The notes below the pieces were generated by a model. It was not told where the DNA came from. It ran no database searches and saw nothing but the letters and a program-made list of their open reading frames with translations. From NCBI GenBank assembly GCA_016183065.1, contig JACPFF010000018.1, positions 1-51,237 on the forward strand: a stretch of 51,237 nucleotides of DNA, written 5' to 3'. Below are positions 46,263-51,237 of the stretch, piece by piece. The position numbers were made by a program, and so were the translations under genes. The DNA comes from Deltaproteobacteria bacterium (lineage in GTDB: Bacteria; UBA10199; GCA-002796325; JACPFF01). The first letter of the stretch is position 1. Each line of letters begins with the position of its first letter.

Positions 46263-48459
46263 GGATATCGGCGCCCAGGCGGATCTCTGATTGTGCATCT
46301 GCCGCCGCGCGGTGACCGGTGGGCTGTGTCGCCACCAGCACGTGCGCTCCGACATTCCCCTGTTCACGCATGGCCCACTGCAGGCGGGCCGCGAATGTGA
46401 GCCCATGGAGTGGCACCACGCGGTCGTCGTGCTCGGGGACGACGACGAGTGTCGGCGGATAGGTGGTCCCATCGCGCACCTGGTGATACGGCGAATAGGC
46501 ATGCAGCCAATGGAAGGCCTCGGCGGAGTCATCAGCACTGCCATATTCCGAGGCCCAGATCGTTGCGCGACCCCAACGCGGATAGTCGAGCATGTTGAGC
46601 AGCGGATGCATCGGGATCGCCGCCCCGAAGAGTTCCGGGCGCTGGGTCATGACCGCTCCGACGAGCAGGCCGCCATTGCTCATGCCGATAATGGCCAGAT
46701 GCGGGGCATCCGTGTAGTGCTGTGCGATGAGATATTCCGCGCCGGCAATAGAGTCATCAAAGACAAGTTGCTTGCGCCCCAATTGTCCGTCCCGATGCCA
46801 CGCCTCCCCATATTCACTGCCGCCGCGCAGATGCGCCTCGGCCCAGATGTAGCCGCGGTCGAGCCAGTGCCTGACGTAGGGACGCCACCGCGGGAGGACG
46901 GGGACATTGAATCCGCCATAGCCGTACAACATGGCCGGATGGGGGCGGGTGCGATCGAGATCCTGACGATGTGTGACGAGCATGGTGACGGTGGTGCCAT
47001 CGCGCGATTTGTAGTGATGCAGTGTCGTCACACATGGGGCGTCCGGAGCGTCGTCAACTCTCGGTCCTGTGGATGGGGCGCCCGCGGTAGGATCGGCATT
47101 CTTCACCGCCGTGGGATGGGCCGGTGGTATCTCATTCGACATGCGGACATTTGTCAGAACGTTCTGCGGCTGCATGGTCGCGGATTCGATGGCGACAAAG
47201 ATCTCTCCCGTGGCCCGATCGGTCGTCAGTCCCCAGATCTGGCGATACGGGCCGGGGAGCGGAATCTCTCCCTGGGCCGTGCCATCCAGTCCATAGCGTC
47301 GTAATCGGCTATTGCCGCCACCGATATAGTGGACGAGGAGCGTGCCATCCGCCAGGCTGAGCGAGGGCGGTCCACCGGTGCGTGGCGGAGCGATTGGATT
47401 GTGTCCATCTTCGGGGATCATCTCGCGCCAGGTCTCTGGTGTTGTCCCGAGATCGACAGAGAGGACGCGCCAGTTTGGCGCGCCATCGTTGGTCAGCACA
47501 AAGATCTGCGCCCCAGGACCCTTGGTGACAAAATGGAGCGCGCCAGTCCCCTCCGGGCCAATGCCCTGAAACAGGCGTTGCGGTGCCGTCTCCCCAGACA
47601 CGGGTGGCAATGGCATGACGAAGAGATCGGTCGCGCGCCAGCCATCGAAGATGTTGATGACCACATGCCGACCATCCTCGGTCACCACGGCATCGAGCCA
47701 CCAGTTGGGATTGCTGGTGGGTCCAAAGAGGCGCTCCGCACGAGCCCCCTCGAGTTGATAGCGATGGAGTTCCATGGCCGCAATTTTTTGTTCGGGTCGC
47801 AAGTCCGGGGAGACCCAGTTGAAGAGAAAGCCCGTCTCATCCGGGAGCCAGTCGACATTGGCATAGTCCGCGCCCATGAGTCTGGCGAGGACCTCACTGG
47901 TGGCAACATTGATCACGACGAGGGTGGCCGCGTCCGCATAATCGGGATTTGCCTTGAATGCCACGAAATTACCGAGCGGCGATGGCCACGCCCCGGTGAT
48001 GCCGACGCGTTTGCAGGACAATGATCCGGTCAACGTGGCCGGATCGAGCAAGGGCTGTCGGGAGCCGCCCTGCGACGGCTGCCAGTACCAGACCGGTTCG
48101 CCCTCGGCCCGCTCGGAGAAAAACCGCCGACCATTGGCCACCAATGGCGGAGAGACACGGGGCATTTTCGCGTATCGGGCAATGGCATCGGCATACTGCT
48201 GCCACGAGGGTCGTCCGCGCAGTGCTGCCATGGCCCGGCGACGTTCACTGTTCCACCAGGCACGGGTCGCGTGTCCTGCGGGTGTTGCCAGCGCGCCATC
48301 CCGATGGGCAATTGCGCGCGGGTCCTCGGTCATCCATCCGAAAGGGTCAGGTACCGACACCCCATGATAGGCCTGAGAGTGGGGCTTCGCGACGGCGATC
48401 AGGCGCGCGTCGTGGTGCATGAGAAACGGTCTGAATGCCCCCTTGAGCGGACGAGTCAT
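46198..48459 (-). CDS. Prolyl oligopeptidase-family serine peptidase (S9A)
   Basis: 753 residues from the ATG at 48459 (AGGGAG 4 bases upstream). N-terminal YHGVSVPDPFGWMTE is the S9A start, followed by a seven-bladed propeller and a C-terminal alpha/beta hydrolase. The catalytic triad is visible: Ser near 594 in GMSNGGLLVGA, Asp near 678 in VPEHDDRVVPLHG, His near 716 in TGHRAAAD. LYGYGGFNVP and the RGGSEYGEAWH block confirm the family. There is no signal peptide, so it is probably cytoplasmic. It cleaves short peptides after proline or basic residues; which one is not certain. A Pro-rich linker breaks the propeller near residue 460. Confidence 0.93.
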   Translation of the reverse strand: MTRPLKGAFRPFLMHHDARLIAVAKPHSQAYHGVSVPDPFGWMTEDPRAIAHRDGALATPAGHATRAWWNSERRRAMAALRGRPSWQQYADAIARYAKMPRVSPPLVANGRRFFSERAEGEPVWYWQPSQGGSRQPLLDPATLTGSLSCKRVGITGAWPSPLGNFVAFKANPDYADAATLVVINVATSEVLARLMGADYANVDWLPDETGFLFNWVSPDLRPEQKIAAMELHRYQLEGARAERLFGPTSNPNWWLDAVVTEDGRHVVINIFDGWRATDLFVMPLPPVSGETAPQRLFQGIGPEGTGALHFVTKGPGAQIFVLTNDGAPNWRVLSVDLGTTPETWREMIPEDGHNPIAPPRTGGPPSLSLADGTLLVHYIGGGNSRLRRYGLDGTAQGEIPLPGPYRQIWGLTTDRATGEIFVAIESATMQPQNVLTNVRMSNEIPPAHPTAVKNADPTAGAPSTGPRVDDAPDAPCVTTLHHYKSRDGTTVTMLVTHRQDLDRTRPHPAMLYGYGGFNVPVLPRWRPYVRHWLDRGYIWAEAHLRGGSEYGEAWHRDGQLGRKQLVFDDSIAGAEYLIAQHYTDAPHLAIIGMSNGGLLVGAVMTQRPELFGAAIPMHPLLNMLDYPRWGRATIWASEYGSADDSAEAFHWLHAYSPYHQVRDGTTYPPTLVVVPEHDDRVVPLHGLTFAARLQWAMREQGNVGAHVLVATQPTGHRAAADAQSEIRLGADILSFLEYAGIVPAPGPVPPLAP

Positions 48460-48562
48460 AATGCTCCCTTGAACTATGTGTATCCTCGGCATGTCGATCG
48501 AAAAGTTGCGTGCTCGGGGCTCACCTGCAGCTGCCACACCGCTGGAACCGCAAAGGGATCAT

Positions 48563-48591
48563 TTGACTTTTCGCTGCCGGACCCCTACAAT
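48563..48591 (+). promoter_or_regulatory. Consensus-like promoter with leaderless start
   Basis: TTGACT (48563-48568), a 17-base spacer, and TACAAT (48586-48591) each match the sigma70 consensus at 5 of 6 positions. Transcription would begin about 48597-48599, right at the ATG at 48601. No Shine-Dalgarno sequence precedes that ATG. The mRNA would be leaderless or nearly so. Confidence 0.6.
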
Positions 48592-48600
48592 TTTTTCACG

Positions 48601-49917
48601 ATGACCGTAAAACGTGTGCTCATCATGGGGGCAGCCGGCCGCGATTTTCACAACTTTAACGTCTACTTTCGCGACAATCCCGACTCTCTGGTGGTCGGTT
48701 TTACGGCCACGCAGATTCCGAACATCGAGGGGCGCTGCTATCCCCCTGCACTCGCGGGATCGCGCTATCCGCAAGGGATCCCCATCTATCCGGAGACCGA
48801 GCTTGCCCCGCTCATCCGGCAGCATCGCGTCGATACGGTCGTTTTTTCCTATAGTGACGTTTCCTATGAATATGTGATGCAGCGCGGGGCTGTGGCCATG
48901 CGGGACGGGGCTGATTACCTTCTCCTTGCACCGCATCATACGTGGCTCTCCCTGTCCTGTCCTGTGGTCGCCGTCACCGCCGTCCGGACCGGATGCGGCA
49001 AGAGTCAGACCTCGCGCAAAGTGGCGCGTATTCTCCACGATGCCGGAAAACGGGTCGTCGCGGTCCGGCATCCGATGCCGTATGGCAACCTTGCGACACA
49101 GGTCTGTCAGCGTTTTGCCACATTCGAAGACCTGGAAACGCATCACTGCACGATCGAAGAACGGGAGGAGTACGAGCCCTATCTCGAGTGTGGACTCGTG
49201 GTCTACGCCGGCATTGACTATGCGCAGATCGCCCGCGCCGTGGAACGCGAGGCCGATGTGGTCATCTGGGATGGCGGGAACAACGATGCCCCGTTCTTCC
49301 GTCCCGATTGTCATATGACCGTCCTCGATCCGCTCCGGGTCGGTCATGAACGGCAGTACTATCCCGGCGAAATCAATTTTCTCATGAGTGATGTCTTGGT
49401 GATCAACAAATACCACCAGGCATCGGAAGAGCAGTTGGCGCAGCTCGAGGCCACGATCCGTCAATATAATCCGCGTGCCACGGTCGTGCGTGCGGCGTCG
49501 AAAATCCTGCTGGCCGATCCGCAGGCGGTGCAGGGGAAACGGGTCCTCGCCATCGAGGATGGGCCGACCGTGACGCACGGTGGGATGGGATATGGTGCGG
49601 CATATGTGGCCGCGCGGGAATATGGGGCAGGTGACATCGTCGATCCGCGCCATGCGGCCGTGGGGTCGATTCGCACGGCGTTCGAACAGTATGATCATTT
49701 GAAGAAGGTCCTCCCCGCGCTCGGTTACTATCCCGATCAATTACGCGAACTCGAAGAGACGATCAATGCCACGCCGTGCGATCTCGTGTTGAGTGCGAGT
49801 CCCATTGACTTGCGACGATTAATTCATGTCAATAAGCCGCTCATGCGGGTCACGTATGAGCTCGATGAACTGGGGACGCCCGATCTGGCGTCACTGCTGC
49901 AACGTTTTCTTGATTAG
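48601..49917 (+). CDS. Cyclic 2,3-diphosphoglycerate synthetase-family P-loop protein
   Basis: 438 residues. The N-terminal Rossmann-like part opens RVLIMGAAGRDFHNFNVYFR. The central nucleotide site is VTAVRTGCGKSQTSRKVARI (about 124-143), then DVVIWDGGNND and VLVINKYHQ, as in the family named after the archaeal cyclic 2,3-diphosphoglycerate synthetase and often annotated as GTPase in bacteria. The bacterial reaction is not established. The ATG at 48601 is favoured because an almost consensus promoter ends just ahead of it; no ribosome-binding site is present. It is divergent from the peptidase gene. Confidence 0.85.
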   Translation: MTVKRVLIMGAAGRDFHNFNVYFRDNPDSLVVGFTATQIPNIEGRCYPPALAGSRYPQGIPIYPETELAPLIRQHRVDTVVFSYSDVSYEYVMQRGAVAMRDGADYLLLAPHHTWLSLSCPVVAVTAVRTGCGKSQTSRKVARILHDAGKRVVAVRHPMPYGNLATQVCQRFATFEDLETHHCTIEEREEYEPYLECGLVVYAGIDYAQIARAVEREADVVIWDGGNNDAPFFRPDCHMTVLDPLRVGHERQYYPGEINFLMSDVLVINKYHQASEEQLAQLEATIRQYNPRATVVRAASKILLADPQAVQGKRVLAIEDGPTVTHGGMGYGAAYVAAREYGAGDIVDPRHAAVGSIRTAFEQYDHLKKVLPALGYYPDQLRELEETINATPCDLVLSASPIDLRRLIHVNKPLMRVTYELDELGTPDLASLLQRFLD

Positions 49918-49925
49918 AACGCGGA

Positions 49926-51035
49926 CTATCGCTCGTACTCCGTGAACGCACTGCCAAACGTCCAGGGACCGCTCCCGCAATCCGGTGCAGACTCTCCCTC
50001 GACACGCAGAGTCGTTTCGCTCGTGAGTTGTAACAGGAGAATGGTGTTGCTCGGACCAAAATTCTCGAAACAATAGATCGATCCATCGGCAGTGATGTCG
50101 CCAAAATCACGATTGATCTGGCCTGTAGGGCTGATTGTGAATTGATAGGCACCGCTGGCCAGTGTGCCCATCGATGTGCCGTTGGAAATCACCGGAATGG
50201 CCGGATCAATGTTGTCGTGGACCAAGGCCAGATGCGGATCTTCCGGCGTGGTCGACACGGTCCCTGCCGCAAACCAGACCCCTTGTGCGGTTCCCGCAAT
50301 ATCTTGATCGATTTCTCCACAGAGAGGTGCCACCGTGCGGGACGGTTCGGCAGCGCCACCAGTTGATCCCCCGAGATAGGTCTCCAAGGTCGTCCGAAGG
50401 TCGCTGGGGTAATAATCGAGCGGGCAGGCGACGTGGAGGTTGTCCGGTTCCGAACTCCCGGTCCATCGGGAGGCATTGGCAAAGGTCAAGGGCGTCATGC
50501 GCGTATCGTGCATGCCAAAGTCGAAGGTCCCATCCACGGTACCGACCGGCTCTCCCGCAGAGACCGCCAGATCGGGCGAGGCCGTGCAATTGCGGAACGA
50601 AGTCCCGCCGGTCGAGTAGGACGTGCAGTCGGTGAAACCACCAGCCGTGGCACTGAGTGCCGCAGCGAGCGCGTCGATGTGATAATAATATGCCGTGACG
50701 CCACTGCAGGGTGCAAACGCGATCTGATAATCGGTCGTCCCCGCCGTGAGATTGTTTTGCTCAGTGATACTCGTAATCGTGACGTCACCAGGGGCAAACA
50801 CCGTTGTCTCCTCTGTGGCGAGCACATAGAGGTGATCGGTCGGAAAGGTGTGGCCGCTCGGATTGAGATGGCCCAAGGGGACGATGTGGGAGAGCGTTTC
50901 CACGGCCACGGGTGCGACCGAGAAGATGGGCGATCCCGTGCAGGTGGGGAGGCTCGTCGAGCCACTGCACCCTGAGCAGATCCAGAGCAGCAGCGGGGTA
51001 GCGAGCAGGAAGCGCCGCGAACAGTTGCCCAGCAT
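49926..51035 (-). CDS. Lipoprotein with M23-like domain
   Basis: 369 residues from the ATG at 51035; a GTG at 51056 would add 7. The hydrophobic signal RRFLLATPLLLWICSGCSGS suggests lipidation at Cys23, with an unusual Cys at -3. The region SGHTFPTDHLYVL (about 60-72), then APGDVTITSI and VTAYYYHIDAL, follows the order of LytM/M23 peptidase motifs (H-x(n)-D, Gly turn, H-x-H). However, the last HxH is only a single His, so catalysis is doubtful. A long C-terminal beta-rich half follows. It is convergent with the previous gene. Function unknown. Confidence 0.7.
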   Translation of the reverse strand: MLGNCSRRFLLATPLLLWICSGCSGSTSLPTCTGSPIFSVAPVAVETLSHIVPLGHLNPSGHTFPTDHLYVLATEETTVFAPGDVTITSITEQNNLTAGTTDYQIAFAPCSGVTAYYYHIDALAAALSATAGGFTDCTSYSTGGTSFRNCTASPDLAVSAGEPVGTVDGTFDFGMHDTRMTPLTFANASRWTGSSEPDNLHVACPLDYYPSDLRTTLETYLGGSTGGAAEPSRTVAPLCGEIDQDIAGTAQGVWFAAGTVSTTPEDPHLALVHDNIDPAIPVISNGTSMGTLASGAYQFTISPTGQINRDFGDITADGSIYCFENFGPSNTILLLQLTSETTLRVEGESAPDCGSGPWTFGSAFTEYER

Positions 51036-51056
51036 GCGGCCATTCTGGTGCGTCAC

Positions 51057-51237
51057 CTTGCTCGCGTCAAGACGGATAAAATTTTGAGGTCGTCCTCATG
51101 AAAGGGACCGGGCACCGTCACCGCGTTGACGGGGGGTTCTCACAATGAGGCGCCCGGCGGGGTGGCCTGGGCGTGCGGGTGGGGAAAAACGATGGCATTT
51201 CCGTCGGGTGCATGGTGCCCTGGGGTGGCCCGGATCT
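51057..51237. other. Right-edge intergenic sequence
   Basis: About 180 GC-rich bases upstream of the minus-strand lipoprotein gene. CACCGTCACCGCGTTGACGG can fold weakly. I see no gene start or end that I can support, and the sequence continues beyond the window. Confidence 0.4.

Overview
This window looks like chromosomal DNA of an uncultured Gram-negative bacterium, most likely a deltaproteobacterium-like lineage. The pointers are several lipoproteins and an outer-membrane barrel, a TIGR02147-type regulator (a family typical of Fibrobacter, Bdellovibrio and delta-type genomes), long TPR proteins, an ExeA-like ATPase and GC-rich coding sequence broken by very AT-rich intergenic spacers. Taxonomy is inferred from gene content only. 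I saw no rRNA, tRNA, CRISPR array, transposase or phage gene.

Layout. 1-1620: GC-rich hairpin repeats, an AT-rich spacer, a small XRE regulator and a minus-strand TPR-like membrane protein. 1625-8544: a plus-strand run of TPR protein, aroQ, TPR protein, ExeA-like ATPase, hisS and aspS. 8596-10253: an unknown protein divergent from a diacylglycerol-kinase-like enzyme. 10273-13963: a TCA block of citrate synthase (minus), then icd and mdh (plus). 14106-19562: a Cys-rich unknown protein, a DUF898 membrane protein, an MgtC-type protein, a membrane pyrophosphatase and a TerC-type protein. 19670-20346: a PIN toxin-antitoxin pair. 20683-24140: a palindrome-rich control region followed by a TIGR02147 regulator, a small lipoprotein and a beta-propeller lipoprotein. 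24218-25428: two small unknown genes. 25532-33022: a compact minus-strand Fe-S assembly operon (Rrf2 regulator, sufC, sufB, sufD, Rieske, sufS, sufU, sufT-like, mrp). 33649-35799: a large orphan membrane protein flanked by hairpin repeats. 35945-37799: an OPA-family transporter and rpmB. 37941-38784: a HepT/MntA toxin-antitoxin pair. 38836-51035: mostly cell-envelope or secreted proteins (L,D-transpeptidase, GH16 lipoprotein, DUF481 barrel, M23-like lipoprotein), two radical SAM genes (one broken), a lone receiver domain, a prolyl oligopeptidase and a protein of the cyclic 2,3-diphosphoglycerate synthetase family.

How they fit together. The central metabolic set (citrate synthase, NADP-type isocitrate dehydrogenase, malate dehydrogenase) and the complete SUF pathway are the clearest functional modules. 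The SUF operon is gene-overlapped almost throughout and is headed by a cysteine-containing Rrf2 regulator, which suggests feedback by Fe-S status.

The most unusual material is non-coding. First, a mosaic family of GC-rich hairpins has stems that change between copies but stay paired. Second, a roughly 24-bp-stem hairpin plus a conserved 30-base box occurs in front of icd and the OPA transporter, and the box alone occurs in front of a TPR gene. Third, a cluster of palindromes and a 13-codon leader ORF precede the TIGR02147-lipoprotein cassette.
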